Positions 24,395 through 32,532 of a DNA stretch of 64,000 nt are shown here, one piece after another (positions within the stretch are counted from its first letter, which is position 1; each line of letters begins with the position of its first letter). A program made the translations under genes and the position numbers. Under the pieces are notes generated by a model. The model worked only from the letters and a program-made list of their open reading frames with translations. It did no database searches and was not told where the DNA came from. The stretch is from Streptomyces sp. CB02056 (lineage in GTDB: Bacteria; Actinomycetota; Actinomycetes; Streptomycetales; Streptomycetaceae): the NCBI RefSeq assembly GCF_001905545.1, contig NZ_LIPD01000016.1, forward strand, positions 119,343 to 183,342, given 5' to 3'.

Positions 24395-24418
24395 GTAATG
24401 CGACTCACGTCGCATTAC
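24395..24418. promoter_or_regulatory. TetR operator O2, perfect inverted repeat
   Basis: GTAATGCGAC and its exact complement GTCGCATTAC are separated by four bases. It ends 13 bases before the acetyltransferase start, so a bound repressor would block that transcript. Confidence 0.88.
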
Positions 24419-24431
24419 GAGAGGAGCCCGC

Positions 24432-25097
24432 GTGCCTGCCACTGCCGTTCCCGACCCCACCGCCCTCCACCCGCTCGCCGGCCACGACCGGGTCGTCCTG
24501 CTGCGCCCGCTCGTCACCGACCCGCGAATCGAGGTCGGCGAGTACACCTACTTCGACGACCCCGACGGTGCCACCCGCTTCGAGGAGCGCAACGTCCTCT
24601 ACGCGTACGGCCCCGAGCGGCTGGTGATCGGCAGGTACTGCGCGATCGCCACCGGCACCCGCTTCCTGATGGCCGGCGCCGCCCACCCGACCGTCGGCGT
24701 CTCCACCTTCCCCTTCACGATGTTCGGCGGCAGCTGGACCGAGCGGACCCTCGACATCGTCACGGGCCTGCCCAGCCGGGGTGACACCGTGGTCGGCAAC
24801 GACGTCTGGTTCGGCCACGGGGCCACCGTCCTGCCCGGCGTCCGGATCGGCGACGGTGCGATCATCGCGGCCGGGGCGATGGTCACCGCCGACGTCGAGC
24901 CCTACACCGTCGTCGGCGGCAATCCGGCCCGCCCGATCCGCCGCCGCTTCGACGACGCCGACATCGAGTGTCTGCTCCGTGCGGCCTGGTGGGACTGGCC
25001 GGTGGAGCTGGTCACCGAGCACGTCCGCGCCATCATGTCCGGCACCCCGGCCGACATCGAGGCGATCGCCGCGGCGAACGGTCTGTTCTCCGCCTGA
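24432..25097 (+). CDS. CatB/Vat-like hexapeptide-repeat acetyltransferase
   Basis: A 221-residue left-handed beta-helix acetyltransferase of the xenobiotic (Vat/XAT) group. The hexapeptide turns appear in ERLVIGRYCAIATGTRFLMAGA and GNDVWFGHGATVLPGVRIGDGAIIAAGAMV; the catalytic His is expected in VWFGHGA or MAGAAHPT. Relatives acetylate streptogramin A or chloramphenicol. The divergent TetR gene and its operators fit an inducible resistance or detoxification gene. GTG 24432 follows GAGAGGAG. Confidence 0.88.
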   Translation: MPATAVPDPTALHPLAGHDRVVLLRPLVTDPRIEVGEYTYFDDPDGATRFEERNVLYAYGPERLVIGRYCAIATGTRFLMAGAAHPTVGVSTFPFTMFGGSWTERTLDIVTGLPSRGDTVVGNDVWFGHGATVLPGVRIGDGAIIAAGAMVTADVEPYTVVGGNPARPIRRRFDDADIECLLRAAWWDWPVELVTEHVRAIMSGTPADIEAIAAANGLFSA

Positions 25098-25273
25098 CCC
25101 AACCGTGCCCGTGGAGGGCATTGATCATCGGGGGCCCGGTGCGCGAAGATGGCGCCCCCTTGCTCCGCGCACCGCCCCGTCCACTGCCGGGCCTTCCGCC
25201 CGGCTCCTGGGTCCGTCCGACGCCGTACGGTACTCGCGCCCGCCGGTTCCGTTCGTTCGGAGGGATCTTTCGC

Positions 25274-26284
25274 ATGCCAGCCTCCTTGTCCGACCCGTCC
25301 GAGGGTTCGTCCTCGTCGGTCCTTCGCGATCTTCCGGTCCTGCTCGTGGCCGTGGTGTGGGGATCGAGCTTCCTCGCCGTCCAGCGGGTGGCCGAGCCCG
25401 GGACGGTCGTGGCGATGCTGGTGCTGCGGTTCGGCCTGGTGCTGCCGCTGCTCGGGCTGGTCGCCTGGCGTGCCCTGCGGAGGCTGAGCCGCGCCGAGTG
25501 GCTCGGCGGCGCCGCGCTGGGGCTGGTGCTCAGCGGGATCTTCCTGCTGGAGACCTACGGAGCCGTGCACACCTCCGCGACCAATGCCGGGCTGATCATC
25601 AGCCTCGCGATGGTGCTCACGCCGCTCGGCGAGAGCGCCCTCGCCCGGACCGCGCCGCCGAAGGCCTTCCTCGCCGCCGCCGGGCTGGCCGTCCTCGGCG
25701 TCGCCCTGCTCACCGGGGACGGCGGGCTGCGCCCTCCGGCACTCGGTGACCTGCTGGTGCTGGGCGCCGCCCTCGTCCGCTCGGCGTACGTCCTCGCGAT
25801 GGCCCGCACCCGGGCCGTCCGCGACACCGACGCGCTCGCCGTCACCTGGGTCCAACTCGCGGTTGCCACCGGTGTGTTCGCCGCCGTCGCGTTCCTGGTC
25901 GGACCAGCGCCGTGGACGGTCGCGCGTTCGTACGGGGCCGGCCAGTGGGGCTGGCTGCTGCACCTGTCCTTGTTCTGCACCCTGTTCGCCTTCTTCGTCC
26001 AGATGTGGGCCGTGCGGGCCACCTCGCCCTCGCGGGTGAGCCTGCTGCTCGGGACCGAGCCGCTCTGGGCCGCCGTCTTCGGCATCACCGTGGCCGGGAA
26101 CCGCATGGGCCCGCTCGCCCTGCTCGGCGGAGCCCTGGTGCTGGTCGCGACCGAGTGGGGCCGGCGCACCGCTCCCGTACCCGCCCCGGCTGCCGCTCCC
26201 GCCCCGGCGCCGCACCCGGCCGGGGGCGAGTGCGAGAGCGGGGCCGACGCGGTGGGGCCGGGCGCGGAGCCGGCTCCGGTATGA
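25274..26284 (+). CDS. EamA/DMT family transporter
   Basis: A 336-residue, 10-helix drug/metabolite transporter made of two EamA repeats (about 13-147 and 160-290). The N-terminal repeat starts LLVAVVWGSSFLAVQRV, typical of the family. A Pro/Ala-rich cytoplasmic tail of 45 residues follows. It is likely an exporter of small metabolites or amino acids; substrate unknown. The ATG at 25274 follows GGAGGG. It is 176 bp after the acetyltransferase gene, with a separate promoter likely. Confidence 0.88.
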   Translation: MPASLSDPSEGSSSSVLRDLPVLLVAVVWGSSFLAVQRVAEPGTVVAMLVLRFGLVLPLLGLVAWRALRRLSRAEWLGGAALGLVLSGIFLLETYGAVHTSATNAGLIISLAMVLTPLGESALARTAPPKAFLAAAGLAVLGVALLTGDGGLRPPALGDLLVLGAALVRSAYVLAMARTRAVRDTDALAVTWVQLAVATGVFAAVAFLVGPAPWTVARSYGAGQWGWLLHLSLFCTLFAFFVQMWAVRATSPSRVSLLLGTEPLWAAVFGITVAGNRMGPLALLGGALVLVATEWGRRTAPVPAPAAAPAPAPHPAGGECESGADAVGPGAEPAPV

Positions 26285-26297
26285 CCCGCCGCCCTCG

Positions 26298-26873
26298 TCA
26301 CCGGCGCCGCCGCAGCGTCCGGCGGGCGTAGCCGAGGGCGACCGCGCCGAGCAGCGGGCCCCAGGCGACCAGGGGCAGGTAGGCGAGCGTCATCACCACG
26401 GCGGCGAAGCCGTGCGGGGAATCCGGCTCGGCCAGGTTGTGCGCCCAGCCGCCGAGCAGTGCGGCCGTGCCGACGTAGGTGAGGACCGCCGAGCCCAGCA
26501 GCGCCGGGACGATCGCGGCGAGCGGCCGGACCCGACGGCCGCCTATCAGGGGGATCCACCGGGGCGCCACCAGCCCCCAGGGCCGGACCAGGCCCAGGGT
26601 CAGGAAGGCCAGCGCCTCCGCCAGGGCGCTCAGCGCCACGCAGTAGACCGTGCCCCAGCCCGGCTGGTGCGCGCCGTACGCCGCGGCCGTCGCGCCGGAG
26701 AAGCCGACCGGGACGCCGAAGCCGAAGGCGATCCGCCACAGCCCCGAGGGGATGGTGCTGAGGACGGCGGCCCCGGCGGCGAGCCGGGCCCAGCGCGGGG
26801 CGGGCGGGACGTTCGGGGCCGCCGCCGCGGCCCGGTGGGCGGTGCCGCGGGCGGTGATCACGAGCTTCGACAT
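26298..26873 (-). CDS. Hypothetical membrane protein
   Basis: I do not recognise this 191-residue protein. Four to five hydrophobic helices are visible (for example AGAAVLSTIPSGLWRIAFGF, VALSALAEALAFLTLGLV, PALLGSAVLTYVGTAALL), with a Trp/Pro-rich stretch between them and a basic C-terminus. The start at 26873 has AAGGGAG. It is divergent from a two-component system and could be its target. Confidence 0.7.
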   Translation of the reverse strand: MSKLVITARGTAHRAAAAAPNVPPAPRWARLAAGAAVLSTIPSGLWRIAFGFGVPVGFSGATAAAYGAHQPGWGTVYCVALSALAEALAFLTLGLVRPWGLVAPRWIPLIGGRRVRPLAAIVPALLGSAVLTYVGTAALLGGWAHNLAEPDSPHGFAAVVMTLAYLPLVAWGPLLGAVALGYARRTLRRRR

Positions 26874-26954
26874 GGTGGTGGACTCCCTTCGGCTCCGACC
26901 TCCGTGGCCGGTGCGATGACTCAAGACTGGAGGCCCGCCAGGGGTTCGCGGCAG

Positions 26955-27010
26955 ATGCCGATCGGGCTGTTCCTCCTGCTCAACCGGCCTTTGAAATATG
27001 CCGATCGGCA
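26955..27010. promoter_or_regulatory. Repeated ATGCCGATCGG boxes between divergent genes
   Basis: ATGCCGATCGGG (26955-26966) and ATGCCGATCGGC (26998-27009) are near-identical, 43 bp apart. The second extends into the perfect 12-bp palindrome TGCCGATCGGCA (26999-27010). Location between a membrane-protein gene and a two-component operon suggests binding of the response regulator encoded just downstream. Confidence 0.5.
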
Positions 27011-27076
27011 CAGGCGCGCCGCCCGGGCGGCGTCGTAGTGTGACGGCAGTCGAAGGGTCGAGAAGGGGTGATGACG

Positions 27077-28150
27077 ATGACTCAGATCCTGTCCGGGATC
27101 GTCCTGGTCCTGGTGCCGCCGGCCTGGGCGGCGCGGGGGCGGTACGGGGCGGCGGCCGTGACCATGGCGCTCGGGGCGGCGTCGGTCGTGGTCACGGTCG
27201 CCGTCTGGCTCCTCGGCCGCTGGACGGAGGGGCAGCGGTGGGCCGGGCTGGCGGGCCTGGTCGAGCTGGCCGTCCTGCTGCTGTCGGTGGTCGTCAGCCT
27301 GCGCGCCGAGGACGGCCCGCGGTACGCGGCGGCGGCCTGGACGGCCTGCGGAGCGGTCGCCCTCTGGCCGTCCCGGTTCGCGTTCGTCGAGGGGCCCGCG
27401 GACACGCTCACGCTCTTCGGCTTCGGATCGATGCTCTCCCTGCCGGCCGTCCTGGTCGGGCTCTACCTGCGGGGCCTGGACGAGGGGCGCCGCGAGGCGG
27501 TGGCCGAGGCCAGACGGGCACAGCGGCTCGAACTGGCCCACGACCTGCACGACTTCGTGGCGCACGATGTCAGCGGCATGGTCGCCCAGGCCCAGGCGGG
27601 GGCCTATCTGGCGGGGATCGATCCGGCCGGCGCGGCCGAGATGTTCCAGCGAATAGAGCAGGCCGGGCAGCGGGCGCTGGCCTCGCTGGACCGGACGGTA
27701 CAGCTGCTGCGCAGCGAGGAGCAGGGCGGCCGCGGTCCGCAGCCCAGACTCGCCGAACTCGCCGAGGTGGCCGAGCGGTTCACCGCGACGGGCGGCGTGA
27801 ACGTCCGCCTGGAGCTGCCGGAGGAGCCGGTGCCGCGCGAGGTGGAGGGCACCGTCCACCGGATCGTGGTCGAGTCCCTGACCAATGTCCGGCGGCACGC
27901 TCCGGCCGCGCGGGCGGTCGAGATCCGGGCCCGCCGCAGCGGTGGACGGCTGGAGCTGACCGTGACCAACGACGGTCGGGCACCGGGCCCGGCGGGGCGG
28001 CCGCGCCGGGGCGGCGGCAGCGGACTGCCGGGGTTGGCGGCCCGGGTGGAGGCCCTCGGCGGTTCGCTGGAAGCCGGTCCGTACGAGCGGGAGGCCTGGC
28101 GGGTGACGGCGGTGCTGCCGCTGGAGGAGGCCGGCACGGGGCCGGCGTGA
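27077..28150 (+). CDS. Sensor histidine kinase (HisKA_3, NarL type)
   Basis: A 357-residue membrane kinase. Four N-terminal helices (about 5-130) are followed by the dimerisation motif AHDLHDFVAHDVSG with phospho-acceptor His158, then a GHKL ATPase domain (N box ESLTNVRRHAP, G box GGGSGLPGLAARVEALGG). It phosphorylates the LuxR-type regulator encoded 44 bp downstream. Three candidate starts lie at 27068, 27071 and 27077; the last has the best spacing from AGAAGGGG. Signal unknown. Confidence 0.92.
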   Translation: MTQILSGIVLVLVPPAWAARGRYGAAAVTMALGAASVVVTVAVWLLGRWTEGQRWAGLAGLVELAVLLLSVVVSLRAEDGPRYAAAAWTACGAVALWPSRFAFVEGPADTLTLFGFGSMLSLPAVLVGLYLRGLDEGRREAVAEARRAQRLELAHDLHDFVAHDVSGMVAQAQAGAYLAGIDPAGAAEMFQRIEQAGQRALASLDRTVQLLRSEEQGGRGPQPRLAELAEVAERFTATGGVNVRLELPEEPVPREVEGTVHRIVVESLTNVRRHAPAARAVEIRARRSGGRLELTVTNDGRAPGPAGRPRRGGGSGLPGLAARVEALGGSLEAGPYEREAWRVTAVLPLEEAGTGPA

Positions 28151-28194
28151 TCGTAGGAGCCGACGAAGGTCGGCAACGGGGAGAGGTGCGGGAC

Positions 28195-28905
28195 ATGGGC
28201 AGTGGCACAGGGCCGGTTCGGATCCTGATCGCGGACGACCAGGCGGATGTCCGCAGCGCGTTCCGGATGATCCTGGACGTCCAGCCGGACATGGTGGTGG
28301 TCGCGGAGGCGGCGGACGGCGCCGCGGCGGTGGCGGAGGCACGGAGGCTGCGGCCGGACGTGGTGCTCGCGGACATCCGGATGCCGAAGCTCGACGGCCT
28401 GGAGGTCACACGCCAGTTGGCCGACCAGTGCAAGGTGATCGTGGTGACCACCTTCGACCTGGACGAGTACGTGCACACGGCGCTGCGGCACGGAGCGGCC
28501 GGGTTCCTGCTGAAGCGCTCGGGGCCGGTGCTGCTGATCGAGGCGGTCCGGGCGGCGATGGCCGGGGACGCGTTGATCAGCCCGCAGGTCACCGTCCGGC
28601 TGCTGCGGCACATGGCACTCCCGGGCGCGGAGTCGAAGCCGGCGCTGAAGTCGGGGCCGGGCGTGAAGGCGGCCGCGGCGGTTCCGCAGCCGACAGCCGG
28701 GCCGACGGAGGAACTGACCACGAGAGAAAGGGAGATCGCCGAGCTGGTGGCAGACGGTGCGACCAACGCCGAGATCGGCGCAGGGCTGTTCATCTCACCG
28801 GGGACGGTGAAGAACCACCTCGCCAACGTCCAGCGCAAGATCGGCGCCCGCAACCGGGTGGGCATCGCGGCCTGGGTCTGGGAGCAGACGGCCGGCCGCC
28901 AGTAG
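28195..28905 (+). CDS. LuxR/NarL-type response regulator
   Basis: A 236-residue regulator: receiver domain (about 8-125) with acidic pair at 14-15, phospho-acceptor Asp60 (VVLADIRMP) and a conserved Lys (LLKRSG); an Ala/Pro/Lys linker; then a LuxR HTH (about 172-232; LTTREREIAELVADGATNAEIG). It is the partner of the kinase directly upstream. The ATG at 28195 follows GGGAGAGG. The targets may include the divergent membrane protein at 26298. Confidence 0.92.
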   Translation: MGSGTGPVRILIADDQADVRSAFRMILDVQPDMVVVAEAADGAAAVAEARRLRPDVVLADIRMPKLDGLEVTRQLADQCKVIVVTTFDLDEYVHTALRHGAAGFLLKRSGPVLLIEAVRAAMAGDALISPQVTVRLLRHMALPGAESKPALKSGPGVKAAAAVPQPTAGPTEELTTREREIAELVADGATNAEIGAGLFISPGTVKNHLANVQRKIGARNRVGIAAWVWEQTAGRQ

Positions 28906-29016
28906 CGGGCCCCGTCCCGGAGCACGAGGGCCCGCGGCCCCGGCGGGCACCACCGGAGCGGGACGGCGGGCGCGTGGGAGAGGGGGAAGGGAACCCCGCC
29001 CGACGGCAGGCTCGCG

Positions 29017-29042
29017 CGCTTGTGAACGAAGGGTCAAGCGAG
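29017..29042 (+). repeat. 26-bp nuo element, copy 1 (before nuoA)
   Basis: It begins CGCTTGTGAACGA and ends CAAGCGAG. A second copy precedes nuoB at 29856, 22 of 26 positions identical. The core TTGTGAA equals a half-site of the Rex consensus, and CGCTT/AAGCG arms make it a weak hairpin. Confidence 0.75.
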
Positions 29043-29157
29043 CGTTCGGGCCCCGCCACCCCTGCGAGTGAGCCGCTATAACACGTCAACATGACGTCTG
29101 AAAATTTGCTCCCTACGACGCATAGTTGATATAGGAACACGCCCCTGACCTGCCACT

Positions 29158-29183
29158 TCACAAGTAAATGCGACCGCTTGTGA
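29158..29183. promoter_or_regulatory. Inverted repeat TCACAAG-N12-CTTGTGA
   Basis: A perfect 7-bp inverted repeat with a 12-base spacer, in the AT-rich part of the nuo control region. The half-site resembles the TTGTGA core repeated elsewhere in this region but with reversed order and wider spacing. Confidence 0.55.
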
Positions 29184-29243
29184 TCGTTTGACTGCTTTGC
29201 GTCGACAAATCTGGGCATGCTCACATTCGACCCCATTTACAGG

Positions 29244-29292
29244 GTGTCGTAGATCACAAAGATGGCGTTGAACTGCGTGTCGCAGATCACAA
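29244..29292 (+). promoter_or_regulatory. Direct repeat GTGTCGYAGATCACAA x2
   Basis: Copies at 29244-29259 and 29277-29292 match at 15 of 16 positions and are 33 bp (three helical turns) apart. The second ends 11 bases before the putative -10 box, the place of an activator binding to the same DNA face. Confidence 0.65.
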
Positions 29293-29303
29293 GCCGACGG
29301 GCA

Positions 29304-29343
29304 TAAGATGCGCTCGTTCCAGGCTTTGTGAACTGCCTCACAT
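29304..29343 (+). promoter_or_regulatory. nuoA promoter candidate with Rex-like operator
   Basis: TAAGAT (29304-29309) is a fair -10 box. The 18-bp TTGTGAACTGCCTCACAT (29326-29343) matches the Rex operator pattern TTGTGAA-N4-TTCACAA at 12 of 14 fixed positions and would lie just after the transcription start. Rex is the NADH/NAD redox repressor known to control nuo and cyd in streptomycetes. Confidence 0.65.
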
Positions 29344-29440
29344 GAGGTGGATCTCGGGAACCGGAACGCGGGTTCACCTCAGTGTGACCTGCCGGTTCCG
29401 ATCTGCAGTCAAGGACGACTGGACGGAGGGAGCGGGGGCT

Positions 29441-29800
29441 ATGAATGCCTACGCGCCGATCCTCGTACTCGGTGCCATCGCGGCGGCGTTCGCGGTCGGC
29501 TCCGTCGTGATGGCCTCACTCACCGGCCCCAAGCGCTACAACCGGGCCAAGTTGGAGGCGTACGAGTGCGGCATCGAGCCGACCCCGCAGCCCGTGGGCG
29601 GCGGTCGGTTCCCGATCAAGTACTACCTGACGGCGATGCTCTTCATCGTCTTCGACATCGAGATCGTCTTCCTCTACCCCTGGGCGGTGACCTTCGACGC
29701 CCTGGGGATCTTCGGGCTGGTCGAGATGCTCCTGTTCATCGCCACCGTCTTCGTCGCGTACGCCTACGTGTGGCGGCGCGGCGGTCTGGAGTGGGACTGA
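29441..29800 (+). CDS. nuoA: NADH-quinone oxidoreductase subunit A
   Basis: A 119-residue membrane subunit of complex I with three helices (about 4-27, 60-82, 88-108). The conserved matrix-loop segment is YECGIEP and the second helix begins KYYLTAMLFIVFDIEIVFLYPW. Together with NuoH and NuoJ it forms the quinone-channel membrane junction. The ATG at 29441 follows GGAGGG. It is separated from nuoB by 127 bp containing a repeat element, unlike the tight spacing elsewhere in the operon. Confidence 0.97.
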   Translation: MNAYAPILVLGAIAAAFAVGSVVMASLTGPKRYNRAKLEAYECGIEPTPQPVGGGRFPIKYYLTAMLFIVFDIEIVFLYPWAVTFDALGIFGLVEMLLFIATVFVAYAYVWRRGGLEWD

Positions 29801-29855
29801 GCGCGGGGTGGTCAGAGCGCGGGGTGGTGGCCCACCCGTCCGCCGGCTGAGCACC

Positions 29856-29881
29856 CGCTTGTGAACGAGCGGACAAGCCAG
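29856..29881 (+). repeat. 26-bp nuo element, copy 2 (before nuoB)
   Basis: CGCTTGTGAACGA... matches the copy at 29017 at 22 of 26 positions. It lies in the only sizeable gap inside the first half of the operon, 46 bp ahead of nuoB, and so could be an internal control site. Confidence 0.75.
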
Positions 29882-29927
29882 AACCGGCCCACGTATCAGA
29901 GGACTTGAGGGCATTGAGAGGGATCTG

Positions 29928-30482
29928 ATGGGAATCGAGGAGAAGCTGCCGAGCGGCTTTCTGCTCACGACCGTGGAGACGGCCGCCGGCTGGGTGCGCA
30001 AGGCGTCACTCTTCCCGGCCACCTTCGGTCTGGCCTGCTGCGCGATCGAGATGATGACCACCGGGGCGGGCCGCTACGACCTGGCCCGGTTCGGCATGGA
30101 GGTCTTCCGGGGCTCCCCCCGGCAGGCCGATCTGATGATCGTGGCGGGCCGGGTGAGTCAGAAGATGGCCCCGGTGCTGCGCCAGGTGTACGACCAGATG
30201 CCCAACCCCAAGTGGGTCATCTCGATGGGTGTCTGCGCCTCGTCCGGCGGGATGTTCAACAACTACGCGATCGTCCAGGGCGTCGACCACATCGTCCCGG
30301 TGGACATCTACCTGCCCGGCTGTCCGCCCCGTCCGGAGATGCTGATGGACGCCATCCTGAAGCTGCACGACAAGATCCAGCACGAGCCGCTGGGCGTGAA
30401 CAGGCGCCGGGCCGAGGAGCTCGGCGAGGCGCTCGCCCTCAAGGCCACCCCGATCAGCGAGATGCGGGGGCAGCTGCGATGA
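29928..30482 (+). CDS. nuoB: NADH-quinone oxidoreductase subunit B
   Basis: A 184-residue peripheral-arm subunit that holds cluster N2, the last Fe-S centre before quinone. The four ligands are C37 and C38 (the tandem pair), C103 and C132. Its stop codon overlaps the nuoC start (ATGA). The C-terminal 30 residues are a charged extension. Confidence 0.98.
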   Translation: MGIEEKLPSGFLLTTVETAAGWVRKASLFPATFGLACCAIEMMTTGAGRYDLARFGMEVFRGSPRQADLMIVAGRVSQKMAPVLRQVYDQMPNPKWVISMGVCASSGGMFNNYAIVQGVDHIVPVDIYLPGCPPRPEMLMDAILKLHDKIQHEPLGVNRRRAEELGEALALKATPISEMRGQLR

Positions 30483-31192
30483 ACGAGCAGGTACCCGAGA
30501 CCCGCCGCGAGCAGCCGGTCCGCGAGATCCCGGTCGAGGTGGTCGGCCGCCGCCAGGGCATGTTCGGTGCCGAGGGCAGTGGCGACACCTCCGGCTTCGG
30601 CGGTCTGGCCGCCCCGATCGTGCTGCCCGGTCCGAGCGAACGCCCGTACGGCGGTTGGTTCGACGAGGTCGCCGACGAGCTGGAGGGCGCCCTGGAGGAG
30701 CAGGGCCTGGACCCGGTCGAGGTGATCGAGAGGACGGTGGTCGACCGCGGCGAGATCACCTTCCACATCGAGCGCGACCACCTGCTGAGGACCGCCCGGA
30801 TCCTGCGCGACGACCCGGCGCTGCGCTTCGAGCTCTGCCTGGGGGTGAGCGGCGTGCACTACCCCGGCGACAAGGGCCGCGAGCTGCACGCGGTCTACCA
30901 CCTGCGCTCGATCACCCACGGCCGGCTGATCCGGCTGGAGGTCACCGCGCCCGACGCCGATCCGCGCGTCCCCTCCGTGGTGAGCGTCTACCCGACCAAC
31001 GACTGGCACGAGCGCGAGGCCTACGACTTCTTCGGCCTGGTCTTCGAGGGCCACCCGGCGCTCACCCGGATCATGATGCCGGACGACTGGCTGGGCCACC
31101 CGCAGCGCAAGGACTACCCGCTCGGCGGCATCCCCGTCGAGTACAAGGGCGCCCAGATCCCGGCTCCCGACCAGCGGAGGTCGTACAGCTGA
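30479..31192 (+). CDS. nuoC: NADH-quinone oxidoreductase subunit C
   Basis: A 237-residue 30-kDa-type subunit. The first 65 residues are a polar, probably unstructured extension rich in Gly. The conserved core includes HAVYHLRS and the signature ERExYDFFGLVFEGHPxLxRI-type segment near 176-198. Its stop overlaps the nuoD ATG. NuoC and NuoD are separate genes here, unlike the fused E. coli form. Confidence 0.97.
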   Translation: MNEQVPETRREQPVREIPVEVVGRRQGMFGAEGSGDTSGFGGLAAPIVLPGPSERPYGGWFDEVADELEGALEEQGLDPVEVIERTVVDRGEITFHIERDHLLRTARILRDDPALRFELCLGVSGVHYPGDKGRELHAVYHLRSITHGRLIRLEVTAPDADPRVPSVVSVYPTNDWHEREAYDFFGLVFEGHPALTRIMMPDDWLGHPQRKDYPLGGIPVEYKGAQIPAPDQRRSYS

Positions 31193-32532
31193 TGAACACC
31201 CAGCACTATGGAGAGACCGAGGAAGCCGACGCCCGCGAGACCACCGAGGGCCGGGTCTTCACCGTCACCGGCGGCGACTGGGGCGAGGTGGTCGAGGCGG
31301 TCGGCCGGGCCGACGACGAGCGCATCATCGTCAACATGGGCCCCCAGCACCCGTCCACCCACGGCGTGCTGCGGCTGATCCTGGAGATCGACGGCGAGAC
31401 GGTGAAGGAGGCCCGCTGCGGCATCGGCTACCTCCACACCGGCATCGAGAAGAACATGGAGTTCCGCAGCTGGGTCCAGGGCACCACCTTCGTGACCCGC
31501 ATGGACTACCTGACCCCGCTGTTCAACGAGACGGCCTACTGCCTGGCGGTCGAGAAGCTGCTCGGCATCACCGGCGACGTCCCGGACCGCGCCAACGTCA
31601 TCCGGGTGATGATGATGGAGCTCAACCGGATCGCCTCGCACCTGGTCTGCCTGGCCACCGGCGGCATGGAGATCGGCTCCACCACCCTGATGATCTACGG
31701 CTTCCGGGACCGCGAACTGATCCTGGACGTCTTCGAGCTGGTCACCGGCCTGCGCATGAACCACGCGTACGTGCGCCCCGGCGGCCTCGCCCAGGACCTG
31801 CCGCCCGGCGCGGTCGACCAGATCCGCGAGGCGGTCAAGGTCTTCCGCTCCCGGATGCACGAGTACGACAAACTCGCCACCGGCAACCCGGTGTTCAAGG
31901 CCCGCCTGGTCGACGTCGGCTTCCTGGACCTGCCCGGCTGCCTGGCCCTCGGCGCCACCGGTCCGATCCTGCGCGCCACCGGCCTGCCGCACGACCTGCG
32001 CAAGACCGACCCGTACTGCGGTTACCAGGACTACGACTTCGAGGTCGCGATCGCGGAGAGCGCCGACTCCTACGGCCGCTTCCTGATCCGCCTGGAGGAG
32101 ATGAAGCAGTCGCTGCGGATCGTCGAGCAGTGCCTGGACCGGCTGCGGCCCGGCCCGGTCATGGTGGCCGACAAGAAGATCGCCTGGCCGGCCCAACTGG
32201 CCGTCGGCCCGGACGGGATGGGCAACTCCCTCGACCACATCCGCAAGATCATGGGCACCTCGATGGAGGCCCTGATCCACCACTTCAAGCTGGTCACCGA
32301 GGGCTTCCGGGTCCCGGTCGGCCAGGCGTACGCGGCGGTCGAGTCGCCCAAGGGCGAGCTGGGCGTGCACGTGGTCAGCGACGGCGGGACGCGTCCGTAC
32401 CGGGTCCACTTCCGGGACCCGTCGTTCACCAATCTGCAGACGATGGCGGCGATGTGCGAGGGCGGCCAGGTGGCCGACGTGATCGTCGCGGTGGCCGGGA
32501 TCGACCCGGTGATGGGAGGCGTGGACCGGTGA
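31192..32532 (+). CDS. nuoD: NADH-quinone oxidoreductase subunit D
   Basis: A 446-residue 49-kDa-type subunit that forms the quinone-binding pocket with NuoB. Typical are NMGPQHPSTHGVLR (about 48-61), GYLHTGIEKNME, and the C-terminal GVDR end. His and Tyr residues needed at the quinone headgroup site lie in these segments (known from the family). The start overlaps the nuoC stop; CGGAGG lies upstream. Confidence 0.98.
   Translation: MNTQHYGETEEADARETTEGRVFTVTGGDWGEVVEAVGRADDERIIVNMGPQHPSTHGVLRLILEIDGETVKEARCGIGYLHTGIEKNMEFRSWVQGTTFVTRMDYLTPLFNETAYCLAVEKLLGITGDVPDRANVIRVMMMELNRIASHLVCLATGGMEIGSTTLMIYGFRDRELILDVFELVTGLRMNHAYVRPGGLAQDLPPGAVDQIREAVKVFRSRMHEYDKLATGNPVFKARLVDVGFLDLPGCLALGATGPILRATGLPHDLRKTDPYCGYQDYDFEVAIAESADSYGRFLIRLEEMKQSLRIVEQCLDRLRPGPVMVADKKIAWPAQLAVGPDGMGNSLDHIRKIMGTSMEALIHHFKLVTEGFRVPVGQAYAAVESPKGELGVHVVSDGGTRPYRVHFRDPSFTNLQTMAAMCEGGQVADVIVAVAGIDPVMGGVDR

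Larger units (their letters stand above)
28906..29440. promoter_or_regulatory. Regulatory region of the nuo operon
   Basis: 535 bp without a gene, AT-richer in 29080-29345 than anything around it. From left to right: a 26-bp element with TTGTGAA (29017), an inverted repeat TCACAAG-N12-CTTGTGA (29158), a direct repeat of GTGTCGYAGATCACAA at 33-bp spacing (29244, 29277), a -10 candidate (29304) and a Rex-type palindrome (29326). Transcript leader to nuoA would be about 125 bases. Confidence 0.7.

Noticed and set aside
27015..27029. GCCGCCCGGGCGGC palindrome as a terminator
   Set aside because: It lies upstream of, not after, genes on both strands and is a short GC palindrome expected often in this genome.
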